From Lycium barbarum (lineage: Eukaryota > Streptophyta > Magnoliopsida > Solanales > Solanaceae), in contig NC_083347.1 of NCBI RefSeq assembly GCF_019175385.1, positions 121,900,124 through 121,964,123 on the forward strand: 64,000 nucleotides of DNA, in the 5' to 3' direction. Numbering within the stretch: the stretch's first letter is position 1; each line of letters starts with the position of its first letter. A model generated the notes under the pieces. That model saw only the letters and a program-made list of their open reading frames with translations, searched no databases and was not told the origin of the DNA. This document shows positions 39,170-51,862 of this stretch, in pieces. Both the position numbers and the translations under genes were made by a program.

Positions 39170-40355
39170 ACATTGTTCAACGAAGCAACACAAGTCAACA
39201 ATCAGAGAGCCTAAGTATACATGGTCAATGTAAGGAACTTTTATACTATCAGGTCATTTTTTATCAGTTCATAATTTTTTTATAAGTTTATCCCCTTCGT
39301 AAATAACTTTAGACATGTGCGATTGAAGTAGTAAAAGTTCGCGTCCGAAGTTACAAATTAAATATTGTCTGAAGCTTGGCATTTGTGCAAGCAAACTTCC
39401 AACAAATGCGCTAGAAGTTTACAGCTTTGTGATTTGACGGTACTTTCCTAGTATTTTCTTGTTAAGTCTTTTTTTCACAATTCACGTTAATTTTTACAAT
39501 TAATTAAAGTCTAGAACTTTTGGCAAACTTAAAGGATCAGAAAATGCTCAGGATTGTATTCAAGAAAATATTTGACACCTCCCCCAAACATAAGGAACCA
39601 TATTTGTCTGTTTTTAGCAATAACAACTATGTTGCTCAGACTTTTCAAAAATGTTACTGGATGCGTCTCAAATCTACTTTTGAAGGATCCGACACGGTGC
39701 AATAATATTTTTGAAAAGTCCAAGCTACATAGGTGATGAACATACTAGTATGTTTTCACTTTATCACGTGAATCAACTTGTAAAACAAAACTACCCTTGT
39801 AACCATTCAATTTTTTTTTTTTTTTTGGTTCCCTTTCTTTCATTCTTTTTATTTTAAGAAGCTAGAGAGAGATATGTCAAGGAGAAGGGGACAAGGCTAC
39901 ATTGAAGTATCAAGAAATGACTAGACAGAAAAGGACCCTGCCTACCCTTAAAAAGAGGTTTATAACATATATAACACTAAAGAACAAAGCTAAAAAGAGT
40001 GATTTAAGGAAGTATGTAACTACTAAAATCCAAATTGCCTTTTTGTTTTTGCTTTTGTATGTGTTTGTAATTCTCAGATCATATATGCACGCCTGTGAAC
40101 AGGAAATAAGAATGCAAAGGGAAAGACATTTCTTGTCATTGCTATCAACTAAATACGGTTCTGTCTGTTTTGGCTTTTTTCTATCTAAAGGGAATGAAGG
40201 AAAGAGAAAGAATAAAAGGACAATTGTGGACACTACTATTTTTGTTCCATATCGCTACATTATTGAGAGTACCATCTTTACCAGGAGTACTTATTTTCTT
40301 TGTCCCAATTTATGTATGACAACTAACAATTATAGGAGCACGTATTTGTATAATC
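39170..40355. other. spacer between unit 5 and LINE B
   Basis: AT-rich. The open frame at 39,902-40,369 (155 codons) shows no recognisable domain and runs into the LINE B boundary. It is treated as chance. Confidence 0.45.
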
Positions 40356-40493
40356 AAGGACAATGTTGAAAAAAAAAACTCTGTCTCTCTAAAAAGAAAC
40401 TCTCTCCGTACAAAAGTGTTCGTTAAGACATACAACGGTCAATTTTGACCTGACTAGGGTCAAAATCAGCGCGTCTTCTTCACGTGCAACTAC

Positions 40494-42351
40494 ATGGAGC
40501 CTCCTACGGCCGGACCTTCGGCGCGTATCACCCAGCCAAAGATCCACCTAGGGTTCCGAAGCAGGTGGAGATTGTAATAAATCCCAAACCAACATATATA
40601 GAAGTATTCTTTTGAGTGCCCTCAGCTGAAAAAGATGATTCTCTAACTCCGGTGATAGCTAATCAAACCAAACATAATGGTAAGCCTTCTGTTCTATTTA
40701 ACTCTTCTGACTACTATGGAAGAATGGCAGATACTTGTAAATTCACCTTGGTTGGTAAATTCACGACGGGCAGGCCCAAAATTGACTCAGTAAGATCAAA
40801 ATTTCTAGAACAATCCCCAAAGTTATAATAGGAGCCTATGATTATAGACATGTTTTCAAGGACTTTACAGTAGCTTATTATAAAAGATTCATGGACATTG
40901 GAGGATCATTGATGAGAATGTTTAAATGGACCCTTGAATTCGACCCGAATGAAGAAACTTTGTTTGCTCCTATTCGGGTCCTACTTCCAGAATTGAAATT
41001 TCACTTATTTAAATGGGAATATCTCAGAAAAATCCTTGCCGCTGTTGGCATCAGTTTAAAAGAAGATGCTGCAACCATAGGAAAAACTAGGCCTAATATG
41101 GCCAAGGTTAGAGTGGAAGTAGACTTGATGAAACCTCTACTTAAATCTGTTTGGATGGAAGTAGACTTGATGAAACCTCTACTTAAATCTGTTTGGATGG
41201 GAGTAGAGGGAGATGGGGCTGGAAGAAGAGGTTATTATCAGAAGTTGGAATATAAAGGGGTTCCTGCATTTTGTAAAACCTGTAAAATGCAGGGCCATGA
41301 AGTTGCTAGATGTAAAGTGGAAGAAAGGAAAAGAGAGCAAAGGGAAGAAGGTAAGGAGAAGGAAGAAAACAAGGAATATACTTACAAGCATTGAACAATT
41401 TTGGGAATGAAAAGGACAAGGAACAACAAGACAATGAGGGGTTTATGGAAGTCAAGAACAGAAAAGGGATAAATGTCACAACAAAGCAGGTTCAAAGAAA
41501 AAAAGGTTAATCGATTAGAACAGAAGGACAAAAACAAAGGCAAGGAACAAGCAGGAACCTCTACGATACAAGCACCAAAGAACCAACCTAATCCACTTAA
41601 AGTTCAGGAAGAGGTGGTAGAAAATACTGGAGATGTGTATGTTGGACCAAAGAAGCACAACAACAAAAAAGCCAACAAGAAAACCAAAAACAGCAATAAA
41701 CAGATACAAACCAACAGCTTCTTGAGGCAATTAGTTTGGGCAAAATAAAGACTCAAATAGAATCCTGAGGAGAAGAACAAAACTAGCACAAAAAAAAAAA
41801 AAAAGACAACAAGGAAAAGAATCAGACTGGTACAGGAAAAAAACAACAAAAACAAGAATAACAAGAAAGGGATGAGGGAAGAAGAGAGAAAGAAAAAAGG
41901 AAATACTCAGAATAATTAGGAAGAGGATCAACATAGCAAATCTGGGCATCCTATAGACAACAATGATTGTGAAGTCATGTCCCTAGTTTCCTTTGATCCA
42001 AAGAATACCCCAGTCATGAGTGGAGAATGGGTTGTTGATTTAGGTTCCTTGGAGGTTATAATGGATCACAACAGTGACTACAAACATGGTCCAGACTTAG
42101 AACAAGATCAAAACAACAACTATAGTGTCAACTCGGATGAGGAGGAAGGTGAATTCTCGGAAGAAGATCCTGATGGCACAATCAGAGCTTCAAAATCATC
42201 AGAAGATGAGGTAGCTGAAAGCCTCATCAAAATCTTTTCCCTTGACAAGCAGATGGAGGAGGATCCAGTCTCCAAAGAAATCAATGAAACCATTAACAAA
42301 CAAGGACTCTCTCCAAGAGGGTTCAAAAGCAACAAAAAAGAAGCAAAATAG
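40494..42351 (+). pseudogene. LINE B ORF1 remnant
   Basis: It begins MEPPTAGPSARI, similar to the LINE A ORF1 start. DUF4283 is broken near 40,828, then continues (MRMFKWTLEFDPNEE). The CCHC knuckle CKTCKMQGHEVARC is intact. A 42-bp in-frame tandem duplication (41,116-41,199) repeats VEVDLMKPLLKSVWM. A Lys-rich middle and an acidic C-terminus follow with several stops. The Gln/His-rich tract of LINE A is absent. Confidence 0.85.
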
Positions 42352-42413
42352 TGGGTCTGAGCACCCTTCCTCCAGCTTTCAAGCTTAAGTTCCTGTGATT
42401 TCCATATGTTATT

Positions 42414-45400
42414 ATGATTAACATCATAATATGGAATATTAGAGGAATGATATCCAAAAAAGCATCTGAAAGACTGCTTAAGTTTATCAGAATGCACAAA
42501 ATAGATTTTGTGGCTCTTCAAGATCCTTTCTTAACTGCTAATCAAATTGAAAGTTACAGGATTTACTTTGGGTTTGATCATGCATCATCCAATATCAATA
42601 GCAAAATCTAGTGCTTTTGGAGGAATAACATGACCTGCAATGTGATCTCCAACAAGAAGCAACAGTTGTCTTTTAAATGCAACACTATCCATGCTACAGA
42701 TCACTTATTTATTTCACTGATTTATGCTAAGACTAAGGCTAGAAGAAGAATGAAGCTATGGGATGACCTAAGAAATATCTACACTTTTGTGGATGGTCCT
42801 TGGACTATAGTTGGAGACTTCAACTCAATTCTAGCACCTAAACATTTTGAGCTGGGTGGATCCTAGTAATACTAATGAAGATAACAATATGCTGGAGGAA
42901 TTGCCTTCTGAAGAAGAAATCAAGCTTGTTGTTTTCTCAATAGATCCAGACAGCTCTGTAGGACCTGATGGATTCAATGGCCACTTCTACCATAGCACTT
43001 GAAATATCATCAAAAGGGATTTCTACAACTTTGTTCAAGCCTATTTTAATGGTGCTAATCTGACAAAATTTTACACTCATGTTTGTCTATCCCTCATCCC
43101 TAAAGTCCAAGCTCCGACTAACTTCTCTTAGATGAGACCTATTAGCTTGTGCAATGTCTCTAATAAGATCATTCTAAAGATCTGGACCATTGCTGCCAAA
43201 ACTTATTTATGAGAATCAAGCTGGTTTTGTCAAAGGCAGATTGATCACAGATAATGTATTGTTGGCACGAGAAATCATTCATGGCGTGAAAGAGAAAAAT
43301 CAAGGAGGAAATTTGATCATTAAGCTGGATATGTCCAAAGCTTATGATAGGCTTTCTTGGGAGTTCCTTTTCAATGTTTTAAGGAAAATAGGCTTCTCTG
43401 AATGGGTGATAGAAGGCATATACAGGTTGATCTCCAATAACTGGTACTCTATCATCATCAATGGTACTAGATATAGGTTCTTCAACTCTTCTACAGGAGT
43501 AGAACAAGGGGATCCGCTTTCTCCTGCTCTATTTATTTTAGCAGTAGAAGTCCTTTCAAGGGGTCTCAACCGGCTCAATAATAATAGTAATTTCAATGGT
43601 TTCTCTATTAGCAAGGCTGGACCTTAGGTCAATCACCTTTGCTATGCTGATGACTTGATCCCATTCAGCTCTGGATAAAGAAAATTAGTAAAGTTACTCA
43701 TGAATGTCTTAAATAAATACCAAAGGGCCTCTAGGTAGGAAATAAACAGAGACAAGACCAATTTTTACACTTATGGTATTCAAAGTAGGAGATGTCTCAG
43801 AAGAATTTAAAAATGGACTAGTTACAAGCATGCTAAGCTTCTTTTCACTTACCTGGGATGCCCTATTTATACTGGAAGAAAGACTTGCAATCTCTTCTCT
43901 GATCTTACTACTAAAGTACTAAAAAAGGCAGGAGGATAGCAAAGCTCTATGTTATCAAAAGGGGGCAACGTTGTTGTCCTTAAACACATTTTGCAATCCT
44001 AAACCCTCTACGTAATGGCTGCTTTAGTCCCTTCAGTTACCGTTACAAAGAAAATAGAGATGTATTCCTCTAACTTCTTCTGAGGCAAAAAGGAGGAGAA
44101 AAACAAATACCATTGGAGCTCTTGGGACAACACGTGTTATCCTCAAGAAGAAGGTGGTCTAGGTTTCAAGAAGCTTAATGACATATGCAAAACTTTCACT
44201 ACCAAAAGATGGTGGAGATTTAGGACTGAAAATAATCTCTAGTCAAGATTTCTCAAAGCCAAATACTGTCCAAGATCCAATCCTATCTCAAAAGTGGAAC
44301 ACTCTAAGGACTCTAATGTTTGGAGAACCTTGTTGAGCATTAGAGGGGAAGCTGAAAAGAATTTGTTCTGGAAAATAGGAGAGGGGAATGCACTCTTCTG
44401 GTGGGACTCTTGATATCATTTAGTCCTCTGACATATTTGGTTAATCACTTGGTGAAACCTGGTAATACCAAGGTGAATGAGTTCATTCAAGATGGGGCCT
44501 GGGATCTCACAAATCTCTTTACAATTCTTCCTCATTAGGTGGTCAATGAGATCAGCGAAAAAAGTATCTACAGCAGCAGCAAAGACAAGGCTTACTGGAC
44601 TATAACCACTGATGGGAACTTCTCTACCGCTTCAGCTTTTAAAATGCTGAGACAAAAAAGAACTATGATGCCTTAGTCCAAAGAAATTTGGAGTAAATGT
44701 TTGCCTTTTCAAATTTCCTTTTTTATGTGGAGACTTGCTAAAAAGAAACTTCCTTTTGATGATACTCTTACCAGGTTTGGAATCCAACCAGATACTAGAT
44801 GTACATGTTGCAGAGTGGACAAGCAAGAAACTCTCAATCATGTGTTTGCTAGGAGTGATCTGGCAATCAGAGCATGGAGAATGGCCTCAGACCCTTTGGG
44901 CATCAGCTACAGGCACTTTAATGTGACTGAAATCTTGAAAAACTGGTGGGACAGGAAACCTATTAATGTGGTATATAAAGTCCTTCTAAACATCTCTCCT
45001 AGTATTATTTGCTGGGAAATTTTGAGGGCAAGATACACCAAGAAATATGACAACAAGAATACTTCCAATGCTAGAATCAAGCAGAAGCTCCTATTTCAAG
45101 TCAAGATCACTCTGGCAAGATTTTTAGCAGAGTAAATGAAAACTGGAACTAGGAGTTTGTGTGTGACATGGCCATAGAGCAAGAATCTCCAACAAATTGG
45201 TCCAATGGGAATGCCCAGAGCAGTACTCATTTATTTTGAATATTGATGGCAGTTGTTCTCCCTCTTTAACCAGAGCTGGGGCAGGAGGAATTGTTAGAAA
45301 GAGAAATGGGGATATGGTTATGACTTTTGCTAAACCACTTCAATTCTTAACTAATAATTCCAGTGAACTTCAAGCTGCCCTATATGGTTTAAAGTGGTGT

Positions 45401-45748
45401 CATCTTCATAATCTCACAGATTTTATAATGCAACTGGATTCTCTTTTTATTGTGCAGATGATTCTAGGTAAATTCAAAGTCTCTTGGAATTTTCATAAAC
45501 TGATTGAAGAAATTAAGAAAATAGTCAACCAAAAAAGGGTCAAAGTGACTCACTGCTACAGAGAAGCTAACTTGGTGGCTGATGCACTGTCCAAGCTCTC
45601 CAACAATCTTGATCAAGAAAAGTTCTACTTCCTCAATAGAGGTTTGTCAGCTGAAGTTGCAGGACCTCTTTGAATGAATAAAATGGGCTTCCCTTCATTC
45701 AAAATTAGGCCAGCAAAGCATTCAGAGTGGTATTTTGAACCACCTTAG
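42414..45748 (+). pseudogene. LINE B ORF2 remnant (endonuclease, RT, RNase H)
   Basis: It starts MINIIIWNIRGMISKKASER. The endonuclease reads through GDFNSI at about 42,830, then jumps to the pre-RT region (EEIKLVVFSIDPDSS), showing a large internal deletion. RT segments (43,190-43,627) keep LDMSKAYDRLSWEF and GDPLSPALF. The YADD region reads CYADDLI after a stop. zf-RVT (44,701-45,135) and RNase H (45,197-45,673, NIDGSCSPSL, REANLVADALSKL) remain. Many stops sit at former Trp or Gln codons. Confidence 0.88.
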
Positions 45749-46088
45749 ACAGTTAAAGTTCTCAATGCTCAGGCTAGACTTCAATCTAAGTGTTTAAGCA
45801 GCTGGGAACAAATTTTTTGGTTCTCTATCATGTTGTATTATAGTAGATAACACTTCAGACTCTGCCTCTGAGAGTTGTAGGCTATAATGTACGTGTCCTA
45901 CCTAGTATAGTTTCCTGATACTAGGATAGAAGAGGTAAGGTTTATGCCCTCCTCCTTGTATTATAATACGTTGGTTTTTCAATTAACAAGGTAGGGATCT
46001 AGGCCAAAACCCCCAACATCACATGGGTGAAAACCTTGATGATTGGTTTATGGAATAGAAAAAGAAACAAAAAAGGACAATGTTGAAA

Positions 46089-47585
46089 GAGTATAAATAT
46101 GAAAATTATGACACCCTTGACAAAGGAGGGATTGACGAGGGAGGGTCAAGGTAAATGACCGGAAGAAATTTAGACTAGGAAGCTTCTGCAAATTTAATGA
46201 TGCATATATATAACAATTTAAATTAAAATTAGTAGAGGTAGAGTTAGGTTTTGAAACTTATGGATTCTAAATCTAAATCGATTTCGGTTACTATCTGATG
46301 TTTCTTGTACTTCAATTATCTTACTATTTTGTTGTAATTACTGTTCCTTTTTCCAGAATGCTTTGTCATATTGTTTATAGAATCTTATCATGGTTTTTTC
46401 ACTTTGGTTATTTCCTTTTATGACCTGCTTTGATATGCTTTCTCTTGAGCCGGGATCTATCATAGACAGACTCTCGCTCGATCTCCCACAGTAAGGGTAA
46501 GATCTGCGTACACTTTACCCTTTTCAGACCTTACTTGTGAATTACATTGGATATTTTGTTCTTGTTGGATTCTAAATTCTAAACTCAAGAAATAAATTTT
46601 GTAAGGTTCATTAGACCAAAACGAATAATACGTGACATGAGCTTAGGCGTGACGAGAAGAAGAAGAAAGAGTTAGGTGCATGGGCATGGCTAGAAAGCGA
46701 AAAGTTTTTGATTTGCGAGAGAATACCACGCTGGTGAGACATATCAGAAAAGAACATTGAGTAAAACAGAAAGAGCTTTAATTGGCAGGGCATGTGACCT
46801 ACAAAAAAAGACTAGTTTGGTGGAAGACAAAATGAAGTCAAGCCATTGGGGGAAGCTTGATTGCTCTCTGATGACTGCTACTGCAAATCTATTGCTGAAT
46901 TTCTCTGACTGACTGACTATTTGACACGCATCCATCACTTAATTAAAATTCCATGCTTCCCCATTATTCCCAAATTCCATTTCCATTGAAAATATTATTC
47001 TCAAATTCCATTGCAATAAAAAAAGAAATTATTTCATACGCCCACTTATTCTAGTAAGTTGATCTACAATCACACAAATTATTTTGTAGCTTGAGATGTA
47101 TGGTTGATGATACTGTTTTTAGGTATATTTCACTCGTTGTAGTTGTATTCCTCAAAATTCAACAAGTTTTTCTGGTATAAACTTGGAGAAGAAACAACGA
47201 AGAGTAATTTAATAGTAGAAAATCCAGCCAAATAGAAAAATAGAAAGGTAATATTTTCGTATTGGTTATTTCCTCACGTATATCTCGCGCACGGGAGCGG
47301 TCCCAACTCTTTTACCTTCAGGCCCATTTCCCATGAGTGCGAGCCTATTCTCTTTTTTTTAGCTCTTTATCCCCCACTAAAGGACAAGATGTAAAATTTC
47401 CCAACCTAATGATTTCAAGTGACACCGCTTGGTGTAAGATGGCTCTGCCCCTGAGTACTTTTAAACCACTCAAAAGTAGGAATTAGCGACAGATATATTT
47501 TGTAGTTAAATTCATCGCTAATCCTTTTTAGTGACAAATTATCAAAAGATTTTATTAGCTAAAAATTCATCGCTAATCCTTTTTA
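46089..47585. other. spacer, no gene recognised
   Basis: AT-rich sequence with short dispersed repeats such as GTAAGATCTGCGTACACTTT (46,497-46,516). Minus-strand frames of 60-64 codons near 46,611-46,938 have no recognisable product. From 47,480 a GCGATGAA/TTCATCGCTAA-rich MITE-like sequence begins. Confidence 0.45.
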
Positions 47586-47927
47586 GTGACAGATTATCAA
47601 AAGATTTTATTAGCTACGAGCAATTTAGCGATAGATCAGCGATGAAGTTCATAGCTAACTCCAGTTTTTTGTAGTGGTATTAATGGAACGTAACAAATCG
47701 ATATACTGTAAATATTCAAGGTGCAACAAGTTAAGCCATACACCATCATTTTTTGATGGTGACAGATTATCAAAAGATTTTATTAGCTACGAGCAATTTA
47801 GTGATAGATCAGCGATGAAGTTCATAGCTAACTCCAGTTTTTTGTAGTGGTATTAATGGAACGTAACAAATCGATATACTGTAAATATTCAAGGTGCAAC
47901 AAGTTAAGCCATACACCATCATTTTTT
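47586..47927. repeat. tandem duplication, 173-bp period
   Basis: The segment from GTGACAGATTATCAAAAGAT to CATACACCATCATTTTTT occurs twice in a row (47,586-47,757 and 47,759-47,927), nearly identical (AGCGATAGATC against AGTGATAGATC). It includes the end of a GCGATGAAGTTCATAGCTAA-type inverted-repeat MITE with GTAGTG. A third, shorter overlap precedes it (from about 47,535). Confidence 0.85.
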
Positions 47928-48635
47928 ATTATAAAAAATAAAAGTTAAAAAAGAAAAAGAAAAAAAAAACAAGCAAGAACCAAAGGAAATGATGAAAGAA
48001 GCAAATGGTATAAGGCTGCTGGTCCTAATCTAACCTATCCTGGATTCAGAAAGATGTCTTGTTATATGGAATTTGTCATTCCTATCCGTCCTTTTCTACT
48101 GATTCCATATTAGCCAATTTGCCAGTTACTGTCCATTGGTCTGTCTTTTAACTTGGCTTCTTTTTCATGAAAATATTTATTTGTCAATCTAAAAAGGAAT
48201 ATGGTTTTTTATTTAAATTTAATTTAATTTAAACTTCTCACTTTGATCTTTAATGACATGATTTTAGTGGACATAAGTATTTATTTATTTCAGGTCATAA
48301 ATTTCAAAAGTATATTTTTTCTTAAACTCATCCAGAAATCGAACTGGAGAGAGTATGTATCTTTTGCAATTTTCAACTACTCATCAGTATTTTTAAGAAA
48401 GAATTTAAAAAAAAAAAAATTACAATTTTAAATATGCAAAATCTTGTATGGCTTTAAAAACTTATGCATTAAGAATACATTAAAAGTTGAAATTAAATTG
48501 TTTCTATAGATCAATCTTCTTCTTACAGATTAAAAATAAATGGAATCACACACAATATAGAGATTAACTAAAAGAGAATGACAACCTAGAGATATCACTG
48601 TAGTAGAATGGATCTGATTTTTCCATTCTTAATTA

Positions 48636-48991
48636 TACTCCCTCCGTTCCATAATAAGTGTCATCTTAGTCTAAAACACGCATATTAAGAAATGAATAAT
48701 ATAATATAAAGTTTACTAAATTACCCCTATATAATAAAAATAAATTACTTTTTTCCTCTTGATTTGAGCATGCACAAATAGTAATCCTTTTGAAATTGGG
48801 AATCTAACAATACCAAGTTACTATGTGCCTTTTTCAATCATCATTTAGATGTTACTTTAACTTGTCATTTTTGTCTAAGGATTGAGTTGTGAGTTGGAAA
48901 AGTAGTCAATTTATGTCTTGGTTTCCTGTGATACTTATAATGGATAATTTTTTTTTACTAAGGTGACACTTATTATGAGACGGAGAGAGCA
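48636..48991. mobile_element. Stowaway-like MITE (different family)
   Basis: Inverted ends CTCCCTCCGTTCCATAATAA and TTATTATGAGACGGAGAGAG share the AAGTGTCA/TGACACTT inner motif and follow TA. The length is about 355 bp. It lies about 300 bp upstream of the bHLH-like gene start. Confidence 0.75.
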
Positions 48992-49105
48992 TTAGTGATC
49001 TCGAGTTCGAGCCCTAAAATGAAAAATGTCCTAATAGAAAGCGCTATCCTTATTAATGAATTTTGTGCAACGCGAATCCGGATTAATTGGGTATGGATAC
49101 CGAAC
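48992..49105 (+). mobile_element. truncated TS-type SINE in the bHLH-like gene promoter
   Basis: CTCGAGTTCGAGCCCTAAAA (B box), TAGAAAGCGCT and GCGAATCCGGATTAATTGGG match the middle and end of the SINE at 51,716. The A-box half is missing. It ends about 85 bp before the TATA box of the next gene. Confidence 0.65.
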
Positions 49106-49190
49106 AGGGAAAAACAACCTAGAGATGAAAAAAGAGAGTACGTCAGTACATATCTTGACATTCCGTGATCACCTATTACATCATTCCGTC

Positions 49191-49197
49191 TATAAAA
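49191..49197 (+). promoter_or_regulatory. TATA box of the bHLH-like gene
   Basis: TATAAAA lies 98 bp before the ATG. A start near 49,222 would give a leader of about 65 nt with a GA-rich run just before the ATG. Confidence 0.6.
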
Positions 49198-49288
49198 ACC
49201 CCTTCTTTTCACTCCCTTTATTCATTCTTACCATCAACATATTAATAAGAGAGACCAAAAAAAAAAAAGAAAAAATAGAGAGAGAGAG

Positions 49289-50387
49289 ATGGCATCATCA
49301 AGAAGGGTGCAAAGAAAAATGGCTGATCGCAGTAAGCTTCACCAATTACGAACACTTACTAACTCCAAATCAGTAATACCAATATTCTTTTATACTTTTT
49401 TATTTTTCCTTTAATATATCCCTTTAAAGTTTCAAAAAAATGGGTACAAAAAAAATAAAGAAATTACTAAAATCATGTTTTGTTTGTTTTGTTTCTAAAG
49501 GTTAAAAAGAGCTCTATAATATTGGATGCCTTCCTTTACATCATCAAGCTGAGACTCCAGCTAGAAGCTATCCAAAGAGAGTATCACAACTTCTTAAACC
49601 ATGTCCAAGTACACACACTCTCTCTCTCTCTTTACTTGTGTTTACTTTTTCACTTCTTTCCTATCATTTTTTATTATCGTATTTGAATGGTATGAAATTT
49701 AAGAAAGAAAAAAGAAATCAGGTACGACGAAAACTATCTTTAGAACTTGTGGCGTTAGACGTAACATTGACATTTTTTAGCTAGATCAATGCAGAGTCGG
49801 AGCCAAGATTTTGAGTTTAAGGGTTCTGGTTCTACAAAAGGCAGATTATAACCTGGTTTTAATGAATTATTTATACATATTAAGTGAATCATTAATGCAA
49901 ATACAAATCCTAGGCCAAAATTAGTGAATTCTTTCAAATCGGAAGATAAAACTGTCGTTCTGCCGTGAGGGCATGTCATTTGAGGATAAAATCGAACGTT
50001 TAAAGATTTGAAATTTCCAAATATAGAAAGTTATCGTTCTTTTTTCAATAGACTAAAATGAAATAATGTGATCTTGTAAAATGAACTATTTTTTTTTTGG
50101 TCTTATCGAGGAAATTTTGTGCTTTTTTAAAATAGGAAGTGAAGGTGGAGAAGCTTATTGGGACAAGATTTTTGGTGAAAGTGACTTGCAAAAAGGAGAA
50201 AGATGTGCTAGTATCAATTTTGGAGGCGTTTGAAGAGATGAAACTAAGTGTTGCCCAAGCTAGGGTTACAAGGAAGTACTTCTTTGGGATGGAAGCTATA
50301 GTTGAAGCTGAAAATGAAACTAATTTGGATGTAAAAGCTTTGACTAAAGCACTTCAAATGGCTATCCATAAGCAAAGTATAATGTAG
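49289..50387 (+). CDS. small bHLH-related protein with ACT-like C-terminal domain (three exons)
   Basis: Exons 49,289-49,372, 49,501-49,608 and 50,136-50,387 join in phase 0 with GT-AG introns to give 147 aa. The start MASSRRVQRKMADRSKLHQL matches short plant bHLH-related proteins. Helix 1 (KLHQLRTLTNSKSV), the loop KKSSI, and helix 2 with a coiled extension (ILDAFLYIIKLRLQLEAIQR) are recognisable. The basic DNA-contact residues (H-E-R pattern) are not present, so it probably dimerises without classical E-box binding. The C-terminal 80 residues (VEKLIGTRFLVKVTC..., ILEAFEEMKLSVAQARV...) fit the ACT-like domain of plant bHLH factors, a dimerisation fold. Expected in the nucleus. Intron 2 holds a degraded hAT-like repeat. 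No frame damage. Confidence 0.85.
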
Positions 50388-51715
50388 TGAAAATATTTTG
50401 AGGAAAATCTTGTTTGTTTTGTAGGAATATGATATTGTAGCTCTTGCTTTTGTTTTTATTTTTATTATCCTTAATTCTAGTTTGTTGTTAATGTAATGAA
50501 GGTAAAAAAACATCACTTTCGTTTTGTTAGCTGTAAGGTATGAATGTGATTAAGTGAAAGAGAAAAGACAAAATTTTGAAGATGGGTGTATTTGAGTTGA
50601 ACTATTTTAGTTTCTAGATTGTGTAACTTAATTAGTGTTATCCAAATTTTCAAATATGTGACATAGTATAGTACTTTGGCAATTATCTAGACCACCAAAG
50701 TTTTAGAAAATGTTACTTTCTTTGTCCTAATTTATGTGACAATTTTTCTTTTTCCGTTTTAGCCAAGCTCAAAAATTTCAAGAAATATTACTACTAGCTC
50801 CCACAGTTCAATTTTATGTGTTTTAATTTAGTTAATTTGCAACAAAGTTTTAAAATATAAAGAAGACAATTCGAAATTAAAATGTATATAACACACTAAA
50901 AATATACGTGAAATGATCTTGTGATTTTAACATGTCATATCTAAAGGGTGTTCATGATTTAATTTGGTTCAAATTATATCCAAACCGAAACTAAACCAAC
51001 TATGTCAATTTGTTAACAACTATGTCAATTTGTCAAATATACAAATCAAATCAAACCAAAATGTAGCTAGCCACCGAACTCACCAATGTGTTCTAGAAAA
51101 CCTGATTTTTCAATTCAATGGACACCGACCTTTTCTTTCTCTTTTTTGTTTTTTTTTATTCTGTGTTTAAACTTCTTTTAGAGTCTACTAAATCTAATTC
51201 ACACCGAAAAATTCAATTTTGAAGATAAACCATTCCCTGTTAAATGTGATTTCATTCTCAGGACTCGATAAAACAACGATGCTTTGTTACAAAATGTGTA
51301 GCGATAAAGTCATTGATACAAAATATCATAAAAATGACTTTTGATATAAAATATCGTAAAAACAACGACCTCTCAAACAACGTGTTGTAAAACAACGACA
51401 TATCATACCAATTGTTAAAAAGATTATGACTTTATTCTAAATGTCATATTATTAGTCTGTAATTACCAACACTTACATTTAATGCTGGAAAATTCTGTAC
51501 ATCTTTTAATTGTTAAATCATTCTTTGTCTAGAAGAAAAAAAATCATTCTTTATATTAAATATCACATTTTTAAAAATGATTCAAGGGTCCAAGTGTAAA
51601 ATTTCATCCTAGCAAACTTGACCACTTTTTTTCAATTTCAATGCCACAATTCAAATCATTTAAGACAGTTTGACAATATTGTAGTAGTAGGAAAGGTTCA
51701 TTGATCAACCAGCAA
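50388..51715. other. spacer downstream of the bHLH-like gene
   Basis: The 3' untranslated region likely ends around 50,500 (AATGTAATGAA). The remainder is AT-rich. Short repeats of AAAACAACGA/ATAAAATATCGTAAAAA type lie at 51,260-51,420. No gene. Confidence 0.5.
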
Positions 51716-51862
51716 AGGATGTGGTGCAGCGGATGGGCCTACTCCTCCCTTAATCAGAGGTCTCAGGTTCGAGCCCTGTGTATGAAAAAATCTTTAATAG
51801 GGAGCGCTTCCCCCTGAATGGGACCCTACGAGGTGCAAATCCGGATATAGTCGGGCTCCAAT
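51716..51862 (+). mobile_element. tRNA-derived SINE (TS-like)
   Basis: A-box-like GTGGTGCAGCGGATGG and B-box-like AGGTTCGAGCCC are followed by the body GGGAGCGCTTCCCC, GGGACCCTACGAGGTGCAAA and TCCGGATATAGTCGGGCTCC, typical of Solanaceae TS-type SINEs. The 3' end is uncertain. Confidence 0.75.

Larger units (their letters stand above)
40372..46072 (+). mobile_element. LINE B: decayed non-LTR retrotransposon of the LINE A family
   Basis: A 16-bp target duplication AAGGACAATGTTGAAA (40,356-40,371 and 46,073-46,088) marks the ends. The 5' leader shares ACTCTCTCCGTACAA with LINE A, and both ORFs are recognisable but full of stops and small indels. A large part of ORF2, from the endonuclease middle to before the RT, is missing near 42,850. 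It is older than LINE A. Confidence 0.93.

Noticed and set aside
39902..40369. 155-codon open frame on the plus strand
   Set aside because: No domain or composition typical of a gene; it ends at the LINE B insertion boundary and the region is repetitive.
46611..46938. Minus-strand frames of 60-64 codons
   Set aside because: No similarity to a known protein and no splice or promoter context; treated as chance.
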